Below, piece by piece: positions 27,749 through 37,129 of a stretch of 64,000 nt of DNA. A model generated the notes under the pieces. It had not been told where the DNA came from. It worked only from the letters and a program-made list of their open reading frames with translations, and did no database searches. This DNA comes from Rhodoferax lacus. GTDB taxonomy: Bacteria > Pseudomonadota > Gammaproteobacteria > Burkholderiales > Burkholderiaceae_C. The translations under genes and the position numbers were made by a program. The stretch spans positions 62,001 through 126,000 of the forward strand of contig NZ_QFZK01000005.1 in the NCBI RefSeq assembly GCF_003415675.1, read 5' to 3'. Each line of letters begins with the position of its first letter. Position 1 is the first letter of the stretch.

Positions 27749-29536
27749 ATGAAGCTGCATTCCCTCTCCCGAACTGCCTTGTTGCCGCTGCTGCTGGCGT
27801 CCTTTGCCCAGTGTGCCCACGCGGCCGAGCCGGTGCACATCTCGCTGATCGCCATCAATGACTTCCACGGCAACATCCAGCCCCCCAGTGGCAGCGTACT
27901 CATGCCCGATGCGGCCAACCCCGCCGGCACGCGTGTAGCGGCCGGTGGTGCGGCCTACCTATCCAGCCTGGTGCAACAACTCAAAAGCCAGAACCCGGGT
28001 CGCACCCTGGTCGTGGGCGCGGGCGACCTGGTGGGCGCCACACCGCTGGCCTCCGGGCTGTTCCATGATGAGCCGACCATTGAGGTGCTCAACCAGATTG
28101 GCCTGGATGTCTCCAGCGTGGGTAACCATGAATTCGACAAGGGCCGCACCGAGCTGCTGCGCCTGCAAATGGGGGGGTGCTACCCGCGCCCGGCGGATGG
28201 CTCCAGCGGCACCGTGGGGGTGGACACCTGCATGAACGCAGGCACCTTCTCCGGTGCCAGGTTCCAGTATCTGGCGGCCAATGTGCTGGACACGGCTTCC
28301 GGCAAAACCTTGTTCCCCGCGACCGCTCTGCGGGACGTGGGCGGCGTGAAGATCGGCTTCATCGGCCTGACCCTGCGCGCCACGCCCTCGGTAGTCACAC
28401 CGGCGGGAGTGGCCGGGCTGCAGTTCCTGAGCGAGGTGGCCACGGTCAACCGGCTGGCACCCCAGCTCAAGGCCCAGGGTGCGGCCGCAGTCGTGGTGCT
28501 GATTCACCAGGGCGGGCAGACCAGCGCACGCACGGTGCAGGACAAGACCTGTCCGGATTTCAGTGGGCCCATCCTGGCCTTGGCGGACCAGTTTGACAGC
28601 GCGGTGGATGTGGTGGTCAGCGGCCACACGCACCAGGAATATGTGTGTGTGCGTCCGGACGGCAAGCTGCTTACACAGACCGGCTTTTACGGGCGCCTGT
28701 TGACGCAGATTGATTTGCAGATAGACCCCGTCGCGCGCCGGGTGCTGGCCAAGGATGCCAACAACCGGGTGGTGCTCAATGGCGCTGTGGTGAAAGATGC
28801 CAACGGCAACCCGCTGCCACTGCCCCAAGGCGCCACCGCCCTGCAGCCAGACCCGGCGGTGGACGCCATCGTGCGCCGCTATGGCGACCTGAGTGCACCG
28901 CTCTCCGACATGGAAGTGGGCCGCCTGGCCGCGCCGCTGGACCGGCGCACCAACGCCGCGGGCGAAAGCACCCTGGGCGCGGTGATTGCCGATGCCTACC
29001 TGGCCGGTTCGTCCGACCCAAGCTATGGCGACCGGGCAGCACAGATTGCCTTCACCAACCCGGGTGGCCTGCGCACCGACCTGAGCAGCAGCCTGGCCGT
29101 TACCTTCGGCCAGCTCTTCAGCGTGCTGCCCTTCAACAACAGCCTGGTCACCATGGACCTGACCGGCGCGCAACTGCTGCGCCTGCTGGAGCAGCAGTGG
29201 GAGAAGCCGCAGCCGCCCGGCGGGCGCATCCTGCCGGTCTCCAACGGTTTCAGCTATGTGTGGGATGCCAGCGTGCCCGAGGGCGCAGCGCCCGGCACGG
29301 GCCACCGCGTGGTGCCCGGCTCCATGCGGCTGAACGGTGTGCCCATGGCCATGGACCAGAGCTACCGGGTTACGGTGAACAGCTTCATGGCCTCGGGCGG
29401 CGACGCCCTGAGCGTTTTCAAGCAGGGCCGCAATGTGCAGGAAGGCGAAACCGATCTGGTGGCCGCCAAGCTCTACTTCCGGCTCAAGGGCGTTTTACCT
29501 GTGCCGCAGATGGGGCGCATTCAGCGCCTGAACTGA
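27749..29536 (+). CDS. Periplasmic bifunctional metallophosphatase / 5'-nucleotidase
   Basis: The 595-aa protein has a signal peptide (about 24 residues, ending CAHA). The calcineurin-like metal motifs are IAINDFHGNIQ, VVGAGDLVGATP, VGNHEFDKG and VSGHTHQEYVCV. The C-terminal 5'-nucleotidase domain has FTNPGGLRTDL and VTMDLTGAQLLRLLEQQW. Two domain-I cysteine pairs may be oxidised. UshA-like enzymes hydrolyse extracellular nucleotides to nucleosides and phosphate. A TATAGT hexamer lies 32 bp before the ATG. It converges on the DUF4337 gene with 17 bp between stops. Confidence 0.92.
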   Translation: MKLHSLSRTALLPLLLASFAQCAHAAEPVHISLIAINDFHGNIQPPSGSVLMPDAANPAGTRVAAGGAAYLSSLVQQLKSQNPGRTLVVGAGDLVGATPLASGLFHDEPTIEVLNQIGLDVSSVGNHEFDKGRTELLRLQMGGCYPRPADGSSGTVGVDTCMNAGTFSGARFQYLAANVLDTASGKTLFPATALRDVGGVKIGFIGLTLRATPSVVTPAGVAGLQFLSEVATVNRLAPQLKAQGAAAVVVLIHQGGQTSARTVQDKTCPDFSGPILALADQFDSAVDVVVSGHTHQEYVCVRPDGKLLTQTGFYGRLLTQIDLQIDPVARRVLAKDANNRVVLNGAVVKDANGNPLPLPQGATALQPDPAVDAIVRRYGDLSAPLSDMEVGRLAAPLDRRTNAAGESTLGAVIADAYLAGSSDPSYGDRAAQIAFTNPGGLRTDLSSSLAVTFGQLFSVLPFNNSLVTMDLTGAQLLRLLEQQWEKPQPPGGRILPVSNGFSYVWDASVPEGAAPGTGHRVVPGSMRLNGVPMAMDQSYRVTVNSFMASGGDALSVFKQGRNVQEGETDLVAAKLYFRLKGVLPVPQMGRIQRLN

Positions 29537-29553
29537 AGCGCAGAGGGTCGCTG

Positions 29554-30144
29554 CTAGATGTGGAAGGACGCCAGCGCCCCCACCACCACGCCCACACCAC
29601 CCACGCCAAACATGGCGTATTCCAGCCACTTCTTTTTGGTCAGCAGGGCAATGGCGGCCAGGGCAATCGCCACCTGCAGCACGGTGGTGGCCTGGGCCCA
29701 GCGGTGGTGCTGGTGCATTTGCTCATCGCTCCGGTGGTCCCACTCGGTGGCTTCGCCTTCGAGCTTTTCGGCCACCACCTTGATCTCGCCTTTTTCCTTT
29801 TCGTAGCGGTCCATCTTGGCTTGGTAGGCGGGCTTGGCGGTGTCCAGGCTGAGGTCACGCGCCAGCTCGGCCAGGGCCTGCTTGGTGCTCTTGGCCTGGA
29901 AGTAATTCCATTGGTTGGAGGCCTCCGCCTTCTTGAGCGCGGCGTTGTTCTTGTACAGCCCGGCATTGGCTTGGGTGGCGCCTCCCATGTAGGAAAAAAT
30001 GGCGCCCACCGTGGCGATGATGGCGGTGAACATGGCGATCTGGTTGATCATGCCGCCGTTGCCATGGTCGCCGTGGCCACCCTGGATGGCGTGCTCCAGC
30101 TCGTGGTCGTGGGGGCCGTGGACGTGAAAACCATGCTCAGACAT
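29554..30144 (-). CDS. DUF4337 membrane protein
   Basis: The 196-aa protein starts with a His-rich segment (HVHGPHDHELEHA, GGHGDHGNGG). It then has a first TM helix (AMFTAIIATVGAIFSYM), a charged coiled-coil-like middle (KKAEASNQWNYFQAKS to EATEWDHRSDE) and two more TM helices near the C-terminus. This is the DUF4337 layout. The His-rich head suggests metal binding, but no function is established. It overlaps the end of folA by 8 bp. Confidence 0.83.
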   Translation of the reverse strand: MSEHGFHVHGPHDHELEHAIQGGHGDHGNGGMINQIAMFTAIIATVGAIFSYMGGATQANAGLYKNNAALKKAEASNQWNYFQAKSTKQALAELARDLSLDTAKPAYQAKMDRYEKEKGEIKVVAEKLEGEATEWDHRSDEQMHQHHRWAQATTVLQVAIALAAIALLTKKKWLEYAMFGVGGVGVVVGALASFHI

Positions 30145-30640
30145 TCTTCAAACTCCTGTTGTGCGTCAAGGTAATAAAACGGTAGCGCAGCCCGCTGGCT
30201 GCGGTGTGTTCTTCGCGTGCTGTTTCCTGCCAATCCGGGCCGAAGACCGGGGCAAACGCATCGCCTTGCACTTCCACATCAATCTCGGTAACAACAGCAG
30301 TGGTGGCCAACGGCAGGGCCAGCGCATAGAGCTGCGCGCCGCCTATCACCCACACATGCGGCGCATCACCACACAGCGCCATGGCCTGCTCCAGCGAGTC
30401 GGCACGCAGGGCACCCGCGCTTTGCCAGTCGGCTTGGCGGGTCACCACCACATTGGCGCGCCCCGGCAGGGGGCGGAATTTGGGTGGAAGCGAGTCCCAG
30501 GTCTTGCGCCCCATGATCACCGGGCAGCCCAGGGTGGTGCGTTTAAAGTGCGCCAGGTCTTCGGGCAAATGCCAGGGCAGGCCGCCGTCCACGCCGATCA
30601 CGCCGCTGGTGCTGCGGGCAAATACCAGGTGCAACTGCAT
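30137..30640 (-). CDS. folA: Dihydrofolate reductase
   Basis: A 167-aa DHFR starting MQLHLVFARSTSGVIGVDGG. LPWHLPEDLAHFKRTTLGCP includes the active-site acid and NADPH-binding loop, MGRKTWDSLPPKFRPLPGR follows, and VWVIGGAQLYALAL near the C-terminal half. It reduces dihydrofolate to tetrahydrofolate. The ATG at 30640 fits the family start. It follows thyA by 8 bp, the common thyA-folA operon, so dihydrofolate made by ThyA is recycled by the next gene. Confidence 0.96.
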   Translation of the reverse strand: MQLHLVFARSTSGVIGVDGGLPWHLPEDLAHFKRTTLGCPVIMGRKTWDSLPPKFRPLPGRANVVVTRQADWQSAGALRADSLEQAMALCGDAPHVWVIGGAQLYALALPLATTAVVTEIDVEVQGDAFAPVFGPDWQETAREEHTAASGLRYRFITLTHNRSLKNV

Positions 30641-30648
30641 GGCTGGCC

Positions 30649-31494
30649 TCAGACTGCGACAGGCGCCTTGATGGCCGGGTGGCACTGGTAGTCCAGCACC
30701 TCAAAGTCTTCCAGCTGGTAGTCAAACAGCGAAGGCGGTTGGCGCTTGATGCGCAGCGTGGGGTAGGCAAAGGCCTCGCGGCTGAGCTGCTCTTCCACCT
30801 GGGCGTGGTGGTTGCTGTAGATGTGGCAGTCGCCACCGGTCCAGATGAAGTCGCCCACCTCCAGGTCGCACTGCTGCGCCAGCATGTGGGTCAGCAGTGC
30901 GTAGCTGGCAATGTTGAAAGGCACGCCCAGAAAAATGTCGGCGCTGCGCTGGTAGAGCTGGCAGCTCAGGCGCCCTTTGCCGCCGGGCTCTTCGGCCGGT
31001 GCCACATAAAACTGGAAGAAGGCGTGGCAGGGCATCAGCGCCATCTTGGACAGGTCGGCCACGTTCCAGGCGCTCACAATCATGCGGCGCGAATCGGGGT
31101 TGGTCTTGAGCGTGTGCAGCAGCTCGCTGATCTGGTCGATATGGCCGCCGTCCGGCGTAGGCCAGCTGCGCCATTGCACGCCATACACCGGGCCCAGGTC
31201 GCCATCGGGCTTGGCCCATTCGTCCCAGATGCTCACATTGCGTTCTTTGAGCCAGTTGTTGCTGCTCGACCCGGTGAGGAACCACAGCAGTTCCTGGATG
31301 ATGGAGCGCAGGTGCACCTTCTTGGTGGTCACCAGCGGAAAGCCCTCGGTCAGGTCAAAGCGCATCTGGTAGCCAAAGGCACTGCGTGTGCCAGTGCCGG
31401 TACGGTCGGGCTTGTTCACGCCGGTGGTGTACACGTGGCGCATGAAATCTTCGTACTGGGAGCGCACAGGGCGCGCAGGGCTGGGGCTGTTCAT
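30649..31494 (-). CDS. thyA: Thymidylate synthase
   Basis: A 281-aa ThyA beginning [36 protein letters not shown] (phosphate-binding Arg), the catalytic Cys in [32 protein letters not shown] and the C-terminal KAPVAV are all present. It converts dUMP to dTMP with methylene-tetrahydrofolate. The start overlaps the end of the upstream FAD oxidase gene by 4 bp (ATGA), and folA follows. Confidence 0.97.
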   Translation of the reverse strand: MNSPSPARPVRSQYEDFMRHVYTTGVNKPDRTGTGTRSAFGYQMRFDLTEGFPLVTTKKVHLRSIIQELLWFLTGSSSNNWLKERNVSIWDEWAKPDGDLGPVYGVQWRSWPTPDGGHIDQISELLHTLKTNPDSRRMIVSAWNVADLSKMALMPCHAFFQFYVAPAEEPGGKGRLSCQLYQRSADIFLGVPFNIASYALLTHMLAQQCDLEVGDFIWTGGDCHIYSNHHAQVEEQLSREAFAYPTLRIKRQPPSLFDYQLEDFEVLDYQCHPAIKAPVAV

Positions 31495-32927
31495 GGCAGA
31501 AAAAGGGCAGAGGGGTTCATGGTGTTGTTCGGATCCAGCGCCAGTTTGATGGCGCGCATCAAGCCCAGCGCCACCGGGGACTTGTGCTGTGCCAGCTTTT
31601 CGCGCTTCAAGGTGCCGATGCCGTGCTCGGCCGAAATGGAGCCCTGGAAGCGTTCTACTTGCGCATAGACGATGGCGTTGATGGGCTTTTCCTGGTCGCG
31701 CAAAAAGGCTTCGGCATCCGAGCCCTCAGGGGCCTGCACGTTGTAGTGCAGATTGCCGTCGCCCAGGTGGCCGTAGTTGACCATGCGCGCGCCGGGGAAC
31801 GCCTGGGCTATTTGCGCATCGGTCTCGCGCACGAAGTCGGGAATGTTGGACACGGCCACCGAAATGTCGTGCTTGATGTTCAGGCCTTCCTGCGCCTGTG
31901 CCAGCGGAATGCTCTCGCGGATGTGCCAGAGCGCGCGCGCCTGGGAAATGTTTTCTGCCACCACGGCGTCAAGCACGCAGCCGTCCTGCAGGGCTTCTTC
32001 CAGCAGGTTTTCCAGCAGGCCGCGGGCATGGGCCTCGGAGGCGTGGTCCGACACTTCCAGCACCACGCAAAACGCGTCGTCGCCCTCAAAGGGTACGTTT
32101 TGCTGGGGGAAGTGCTTGCGCACCAGGGACAGGGCAAATTGCCCCATCACTTCAAAGCCCGTCAGGCCCGCATGCAGTTGCTGCTGCGCCAGACCCAGCA
32201 GTTCCACCGCGGCCTCCAGCGAGGGCACCGAGGCAAAGGCGGTGAGCATGGATTTGGGCAAGGGGTACATCTTCAGGGTGGCCGCGGTGATCACACCCAG
32301 CGTGCCCTCGGAGCCTATGAACAGATGCCGCAGGTCGTAGCCGGTGTTGTCCTTGCGCAGGCCCGACAGGCCATTCCAGACCTCACCCGCAGCCGTCACC
32401 ACCTCCAGGCCCAGGCACAGCTCGCGCGTGTTGCCGTAGCGCACCACCTGCGTGCCGCCGGCATTGGTGGCCAGGTTGCCGCCTATGGTGCAGCTGCCCT
32501 CGGCAGCCAGGCTCAAGGGGAACAAGAAGCCTTCTTTCTCGCAGGCTTCCTGCAGGTTCTGCAGCACACAGCCAGCTTCCACGGTGACGGTCAGGTTGGC
32601 GGCGTCCATGGTGCGGATGCGGTTCATGCGGGTCAGGCTCAGCACCACCTGCGTGCCGCTGGCATCCGGCGTGGAGCCCACCACCATGCCGGTGTTGCCA
32701 CCCTGTGGCACCAGGCTGACGCCCGCAGCTGCACAGGCCTGCACCACGCGCGCCACCTCAGAGGTAGAGGCAGGGCGCACAACGGCCAGGGCCTTGCCGT
32801 GTTCGCGTTTGCGCCAGTCGAGCTCCCAGGCGCTCAGGTCACCCTCGGTGAGCACGTTGGGCGCGCCGACGATGGCACGCAGGGTTTCCAAAAATGGTTC
32901 TTTATCTTGCACGGTGGTAGCGCTCAC
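31491..32927 (-). CDS. FAD-linked oxidoreductase (D-2-hydroxyacid dehydrogenase / GlcD-like)
   Basis: From the GTG at 32927 the protein is 478 aa. It has an FAD-binding-4 (PCMH) domain with [34 protein letters not shown] and [15 protein letters not shown]. The FAD-oxidase C-terminal domain has [16 protein letters not shown] and [15 protein letters not shown]. This matches D-2-hydroxyglutarate / D-lactate / glycolate dehydrogenase relatives; the substrate cannot be chosen from sequence. No ATG lies near the homologous start; the GTG is 5 nt after the upstream stop. It overlaps thyA by 4 bp. Confidence 0.87.
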   Translation of the reverse strand: MSATTVQDKEPFLETLRAIVGAPNVLTEGDLSAWELDWRKREHGKALAVVRPASTSEVARVVQACAAAGVSLVPQGGNTGMVVGSTPDASGTQVVLSLTRMNRIRTMDAANLTVTVEAGCVLQNLQEACEKEGFLFPLSLAAEGSCTIGGNLATNAGGTQVVRYGNTRELCLGLEVVTAAGEVWNGLSGLRKDNTGYDLRHLFIGSEGTLGVITAATLKMYPLPKSMLTAFASVPSLEAAVELLGLAQQQLHAGLTGFEVMGQFALSLVRKHFPQQNVPFEGDDAFCVVLEVSDHASEAHARGLLENLLEEALQDGCVLDAVVAENISQARALWHIRESIPLAQAQEGLNIKHDISVAVSNIPDFVRETDAQIAQAFPGARMVNYGHLGDGNLHYNVQAPEGSDAEAFLRDQEKPINAIVYAQVERFQGSISAEHGIGTLKREKLAQHKSPVALGLMRAIKLALDPNNTMNPSALFLP

Positions 32928-32932
32928 GAATT

Positions 32933-33361
32933 TCAGGAGACAGTGGGTGCCGCAGCCTGGGCTTCCACAGCGGGTGCCGGCGCGTTGCGCTGGCGTGTGC
33001 GCACATGCAGCAGGCAGGCCGCAAACAGGCACAGGCACAGCACCACTTCGGCCAGGGCCAGGTAGTTGCCGGGCGCCTTGTCACCCCAGGCGCGCACCAC
33101 GCCCTCAATAAAGTACAACCACACCACCAGGCTGACCCAACGGTAGGTGTACATGCGGTTCTTCAGCAGCCCTGCCATCGGCAGGCACAGGGGCAGCACC
33201 TTGAGGGCCAGCCACGAGCCGCCCGGACGCAAGGGGGCGAGCCAGAGCTCCCAGGCCAGGCACAGCACAATCAGTGCGACGAGACTGCCAACGGCCAGCA
33301 CGCGGCTGAGTTGGACGGTGGCGGTGGGGGGGGTGGAGGGGGCAGGGGAGGCTATGTGCAT
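32933..33361 (-). CDS. DUF2069 membrane protein
   Basis: A 142-aa protein with four hydrophobic helices (VLAVGSLVALIVLCLAWELW, LALKVLPLCLPMAGLL, YRWVSLVVWLYFIEGVV and LALAEVVLCLCLFAACLLHV) and the RMYTYRWVSL ... YFIEGVVRAW block typical of DUF2069. The C-terminal tail is Ala/Pro-rich. Function unknown. It is divergent from the YihY gene with only 20 bp between start codons. TATGAT lies 9 nt before its ATG, so its leader would be very short. Confidence 0.82.
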   Translation of the reverse strand: MHIASPAPSTPPTATVQLSRVLAVGSLVALIVLCLAWELWLAPLRPGGSWLALKVLPLCLPMAGLLKNRMYTYRWVSLVVWLYFIEGVVRAWGDKAPGNYLALAEVVLCLCLFAACLLHVRTRQRNAPAPAVEAQAAAPTVS

Positions 33362-33381
33362 GGCAGTGGCATCATAGCGGG

Positions 33382-34611
33382 ATGCAATTCACTGACAGAC
33401 CGATAGACCGATTCCGGGTTTGGCTGGCCGACGTTGCCAGCGTGCGCTGGCTGGACGCCGCCCACACCCTGCGCGAGCGTTTTCGCGAAGACCGACTGGG
33501 CCTGACCGCCAGCAGCCTGACATTCACCACCACCATCGCCTTGGTGCCTTTCTTTACGGTGGCACTGGCGGTGTTCACCGCCTTCCCCATGTTTGCCAAG
33601 TTCCAGGACGTGCTGCAGAAGTGGCTGGTGGAAAGCCTGGTGCCCGACAACATTGCGCGCCAGGTGCTGGGCTATCTGGGCCAGTTTGCGGGCAAGGCCA
33701 GCAAACTCGGTGTGGCTGGCCTGGCCGTTCTGGTGGCCAGCGCGCTGGCCTTGATCTTCACCATAGACCGCACGCTCAACAGCATCTGGCGCGTGCGCGC
33801 ACGGCGTCCGTTTGGCCAGCGCGTGCTGATCTATTGGGCTGCCATCACCCTGGGGCCCGTGTTGCTGGGTGCGTCGCTCAGCATGACCTCGTATGCGCTG
33901 TCGGCCTCCAAGGGCCTGGTGGGTGCTATGCCGGGCGGTGTGAGCCTGTTGCTGGATGTGTTGCAGTACCTGCTGGTGGCCGGTGGCATGGCCGCCATGT
34001 TCCATTACGTGCCCAACACCTTTGTGCGCTGGGGTCATGCCTGGATGGGCGGCCTGTTTGTCTCCACCCTGATGGAAGTGGCCAAGAAGCTGCTGGCCTT
34101 GTACCTGAGCAAGGTGCCCACCTATTCGGCGGTGTATGGGGCCTTTGCCACCTTGCCCATCCTGCTGGTCTGGATTTACATGGCCTGGGTAATTGTGCTG
34201 CTGGGTGCAGCACTCACTGCCTATGTGCCCAGCCTGATTGCCGGCATTCCGCGCAGGCGCAGCGGCATTGGCTGGCAATTCCAACTGGCGCTGGAGGTCT
34301 TGCGCGAGCTGGACCTCGCCGCCAGCCTCCCGGGTAAAGGCCGCACCATGGCCGAGCTGTGCAGCACGCTGGCGGTGGATGCGCAGCGCGTGGAAACCGT
34401 GGTGGAGGCGCTGACCGGCCTGGACTGGATTGGCCAGCTCAACGAAGCCGATGTGTTTGGCGCCGAAGCCCGCTTTGTGCTGCTGGCCCGCCCCGAAGCC
34501 GTGACCCTGGCACCGCTGATGGAGACGCTGCTGCTGCCACGCAACGCGGGCAACGAGAAGCTGTGGCAGGGCGGTAGCTGGTCGTCCAGCACTTTGCGCC
34601 AGGTTATTTGA
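33382..34611 (+). CDS. YihY/BrkB-family inner-membrane protein
   Basis: A 409-aa protein with six TM helices in the first 285 residues (LGLTASSLTFTTTIALVPFF, FTIDRTLNSIW and LVWIYMAWVIVLLGAALTAY are typical YihY blocks). A cytoplasmic C-terminal domain (about 290-409) resembles a winged helix (ALEVLRELDLAASLPGKGRT then AELCSTLAVDAQRVETVVEA). Earlier naming as ribonuclease BN is not supported. The C-terminal domain is found in many Burkholderiales members. It is last before the AT-richer patch. Confidence 0.9.
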   Translation: MQFTDRPIDRFRVWLADVASVRWLDAAHTLRERFREDRLGLTASSLTFTTTIALVPFFTVALAVFTAFPMFAKFQDVLQKWLVESLVPDNIARQVLGYLGQFAGKASKLGVAGLAVLVASALALIFTIDRTLNSIWRVRARRPFGQRVLIYWAAITLGPVLLGASLSMTSYALSASKGLVGAMPGGVSLLLDVLQYLLVAGGMAAMFHYVPNTFVRWGHAWMGGLFVSTLMEVAKKLLALYLSKVPTYSAVYGAFATLPILLVWIYMAWVIVLLGAALTAYVPSLIAGIPRRRSGIGWQFQLALEVLRELDLAASLPGKGRTMAELCSTLAVDAQRVETVVEALTGLDWIGQLNEADVFGAEARFVLLARPEAVTLAPLMETLLLPRNAGNEKLWQGGSWSSSTLRQVI

Positions 34612-34934
34612 GGCACGGGTAGTCATTGGTTACCGCTGGACCCACTTCGCTCACTGCGGCACAAGGGGCATGCCGGGTTCCTCATGGTGGAGTACCACAA
34701 ATCGTCACCTGGCATACCCCTTGCACCGCGGGTGTGGGCTCAGGAGCGGCGAGCAGGCTACCGCGTAATAACATGAGCAACTCATGTCGCAACCGCCGAG
34801 CGCCACAACTCAGTACAAATGCGAAGCGCTCAAAAACCTCTTTAACCGAATTGGCTTGTGTCACCGCTGCCTTCATGCACTCACGTTGGTCTTGTTTTTC
34901 TCTTCTAAGAAGGCCCAGAGGATTCACTTGAAAT
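34612..34934. other. Gene-free, AT-richer spacer
   Basis: I see no convincing gene here. The first part holds a long inverted repeat (34662-34723). The rest is unpatterned sequence of lower GC than the neighbours, leading into the tail of the orphan gene on the minus strand. It marks the left edge of a compositionally distinct patch. Confidence 0.6.
34662..34723. repeat. 13-bp inverted repeat enclosing a smaller hairpin
   Basis: CAAGGGGCATGCC (34662-34674) pairs with GGCATACCCCTTG (34711-34723) with one G-T type mismatch. Inside, GTGG-AGTA-CCAC forms a second small hairpin. There is no T-run, so it is not a classical terminator. It could be a mobile-element remnant end, a recombination site or a structured 3' region of the YihY mRNA. 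Confidence 0.5.
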
Positions 34935-35894
34935 TTAACTGGAATTTTTGTATTTAATTTGATCAAAGCCTTTGACGTCGAACTCGAACATTGGAGCGGC
35001 TTCTTGAAAAACATTTACCGAAATACGTAATCTCTTTGCTTTGAGCATCTTCCCTAAAAATTTGTCGTAATTCTGAATGAAAAGCACTTTACTGCTGTGG
35101 TCTGCAGACCCAATCGCAGAAAAAGTTGTGGGTGAATCATCGTCGAAACGAACCACAACATTACACCCTTCGTAAAGACGACATATAAATTGACCCTTCT
35201 CAATGCGGAAGACAACGTCCCTCCCGTACCGTGGATGGGTTCTCAGAGTCAACGTACCATACTGCGGTCCAGAATATGGGAAGTCAAAATCAACAGTGTT
35301 TGTGCTAACAACGGTTGCCTGGTGTATGAGTCCCTTACCCATTGGGTCGTCAGTGTGAATGTACTCCCACTGTAAGCCCTCATCCAGACGATTCACTTGC
35401 TCCAAAAGCTCTTTAGCCAGTCGTTCGTACTTGGCGCCAATATCTGGATAATCTCGCGTAAGCATGTCCATGGCTCTGGAGCGGTCCCGAGGTGAACTGT
35501 TTACATTATTTATGTCAAATAGATATGACTTTATTTCGGCATTCCGCACAAGTGCCGCAAGTTCAGGAGTCCCAAGTGCCTCTGCACAATTGCTGAGACC
35601 ACGAGCTGCCGCCCAAAACTTCTCTTCTCTCATTAGGGAATCATATTTCTTTTTTCTTTCAACTATTGATTTGGAACACTCTTGGCGAGCAAGCTCCCCA
35701 TCTTCACTCTGTGGTCTTTTGTTGGAGTTCGGTAACTGAACGGGTTGTGTTGATTGAGTGTGCCGAGTTGGTGGGAGTCCGAAGTCGAACGCGCTGTACA
35801 GTGCAATCAAGAGTACAGTCAGAAACAAATACCTCAACCACTGTGGCATGGCCCCGATATATTTTCCCAACCGATATGAGATGCCCTGCGACAT
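34935..35894 (-). CDS. Orphan membrane-anchored protein of unknown function
   Basis: From the ATG at 35894 (GGAAAGG lies upstream) the product is 319 aa. It has a TM segment (WLRYLFLTVLLIALYSAFDF, about 18-37), then a polar, Lys-rich helical middle. The C-terminal beta-rich domain contains VDFDFPYSGPQYGTLTLRTH, FRIEKGQFICRLYEGCNVVV and FIQNYDKFLGKMLKAKRLRI. That domain recurs in uncharacterised proteobacterial proteins but I cannot name it. Codon use is clearly less GC-rich than neighbours, suggesting horizontal transfer. Predicted to be anchored in the inner membrane with a periplasmic domain. Confidence 0.8.
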   Translation of the reverse strand: MSQGISYRLGKYIGAMPQWLRYLFLTVLLIALYSAFDFGLPPTRHTQSTQPVQLPNSNKRPQSEDGELARQECSKSIVERKKKYDSLMREEKFWAAARGLSNCAEALGTPELAALVRNAEIKSYLFDINNVNSSPRDRSRAMDMLTRDYPDIGAKYERLAKELLEQVNRLDEGLQWEYIHTDDPMGKGLIHQATVVSTNTVDFDFPYSGPQYGTLTLRTHPRYGRDVVFRIEKGQFICRLYEGCNVVVRFDDDSPTTFSAIGSADHSSKVLFIQNYDKFLGKMLKAKRLRISVNVFQEAAPMFEFDVKGFDQIKYKNSS

Positions 35895-36318
35895 TTGCAG
35901 CCCTTTCCTGTGGGAGCATTTTTGATAAAGCGAGCCACGGAATACCCAGTGCCAAGCCATAAAAGGAATTCACTACAACGCCACCATTGGCACTTTCCTT
36001 CGTGTGCTGTGCCATGTTTATGCGGTGGCTAGGCGAACGTCTTGACTACGTCGCCATATTCTTCTGAACTTTTCTGCAGCGCGTGATTACCTTCGCGGGC
36101 GGAAGCTCGTTCATGGTGTGTGAAGTTCCTATCCAGATCATTGACAATTTGCAACTATCTAGTCCAATTTGGTTCATTGGCTTTGTCCTGCATCCAATAT
36201 TTGATTTCCGAAATTGGGTGCACATCATCCCTCTGCACTTCACTCAAATTAACAGGGAAAATTACAGTGTTGTATCCAGGCGCGCCCAAACTGCACGCTA
36301 CTGGAAACAAGTATGTTT
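35895..36318. other. AT-richer intergenic stretch without a clear gene
   Basis: This 424-bp stretch lies between the orphan gene and the hydrolase. Short open frames occur on both strands, including a plus-strand one from 36083 with a hydrophobic run, but none has a ribosome site or recognisable similarity. It shares the low GC of the orphan gene, so it is probably part of the same acquired patch. Confidence 0.55.
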
Positions 36319-37128
36319 TTATGCCGTTTTCAAAAACCCCGTCAGCGCCTTGAGCATGGGCTCCGGCGTCTCCAGCATCTGGTGGTGGCCGCCCGGCAGC
36401 AACACCACTTGGGCGTTGCGTGCCTTGGCCATCAGGCCTCTGGCTGCCTTGGGTGGCGTCATCTGGTCCTGCTCGCCCAGCACAAACAGGGTGGGGCAGC
36501 TGACTTGCTCCATGGCGGCTTCGCCATGGCGGTAGCTGTCGCAGGCCACAAAGCCGGTGTGGAACAGGTTGACCTCTGTGTTGCTGGCCAGCACACGGCG
36601 ACCCAGAGCCAGGGATGCGCCATAGACCCAGGTGCCCGGCCCCAGGGCCGAGGGCGGTGGCGCCAGGGTGCTGCGTGAAAACACGTTCACCATCTGCAGC
36701 GCCTTCTCGGGTGCGTTGAGCGAGGCTTCCAGCAGGGCAGGGGCCACCGCCATGGGAAATGCCGTGCCCACCAGCACCAGTTGGCTCACCCGCATGGGCG
36801 CGCGGGCAGCGGCTTCGAGCACGATCAAAGAGCCCAGGCTGTGGCCCACCAGTGCGGCCTTCTGCACGCCTGCTGCATCCAGCAGGGCCCAGACAAAGTC
36901 GGCAGCTTCTTCCACCGAGGTGCAGGGCGCACCGCCACTGCGGCAGTGGCCCGGCATGTCGACGGCCAGCACATTCCAGCCGTGGTGGGCCAGGTAGCGG
37001 CTTTGCAGAATCCAGACGCTGTGGTCGTGCAGCACGCCGTGCACCAGCAGCACCGTGGGCTTGGCGGCGTCAAAGGGCTTGCCGCCGGTGTAGCAATAGA
37101 TGGCTGCGTTGTTGACTTGAAGAAACAT
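36319..37128 (-). CDS. Alpha/beta-hydrolase
   Basis: A 269-aa alpha/beta-hydrolase starting MFLQVNNAAIYCYTGGKPFD. The oxyanion-hole motif is VLLVHGVLHDHSVW, the nucleophile elbow GHSLGS, the acid Asp likely in LGEQDQMTPP, and the catalytic His in PGGHHQMLETPE. Substrate unknown. The ATG follows the sulfhydrylase stop after 1 nt (TGATATG), so the two genes are co-translated. That may hint at an ester substrate related to O-acyl homoserine, but this is only a possibility. Confidence 0.87.
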   Translation of the reverse strand: MFLQVNNAAIYCYTGGKPFDAAKPTVLLVHGVLHDHSVWILQSRYLAHHGWNVLAVDMPGHCRSGGAPCTSVEEAADFVWALLDAAGVQKAALVGHSLGSLIVLEAAARAPMRVSQLVLVGTAFPMAVAPALLEASLNAPEKALQMVNVFSRSTLAPPPSALGPGTWVYGASLALGRRVLASNTEVNLFHTGFVACDSYRHGEAAMEQVSCPTLFVLGEQDQMTPPKAARGLMAKARNAQVVLLPGGHHQMLETPEPMLKALTGFLKTA

Positions 37129-37129
37129 A

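Noticed and set aside
31584..33065. Plus-strand open frame (493 aa) opposite the FAD-linked oxidase
   Set aside because: Mirror frame with Gln/His/Gly-rich sequence and no domain; the minus-strand FAD motifs are unambiguous.
35704..36015. Minus-strand 103-aa frame overlapping the start of the orphan gene
   Set aside because: Overlaps the orphan gene in another frame, which has a better ribosome site and a clear membrane segment.
36083..36535. Plus-strand open frame with a hydrophobic stretch in the AT-richer patch
   Set aside because: No ribosome site, extends antisense into the hydrolase gene, and no family recognised; too weak to call a gene.
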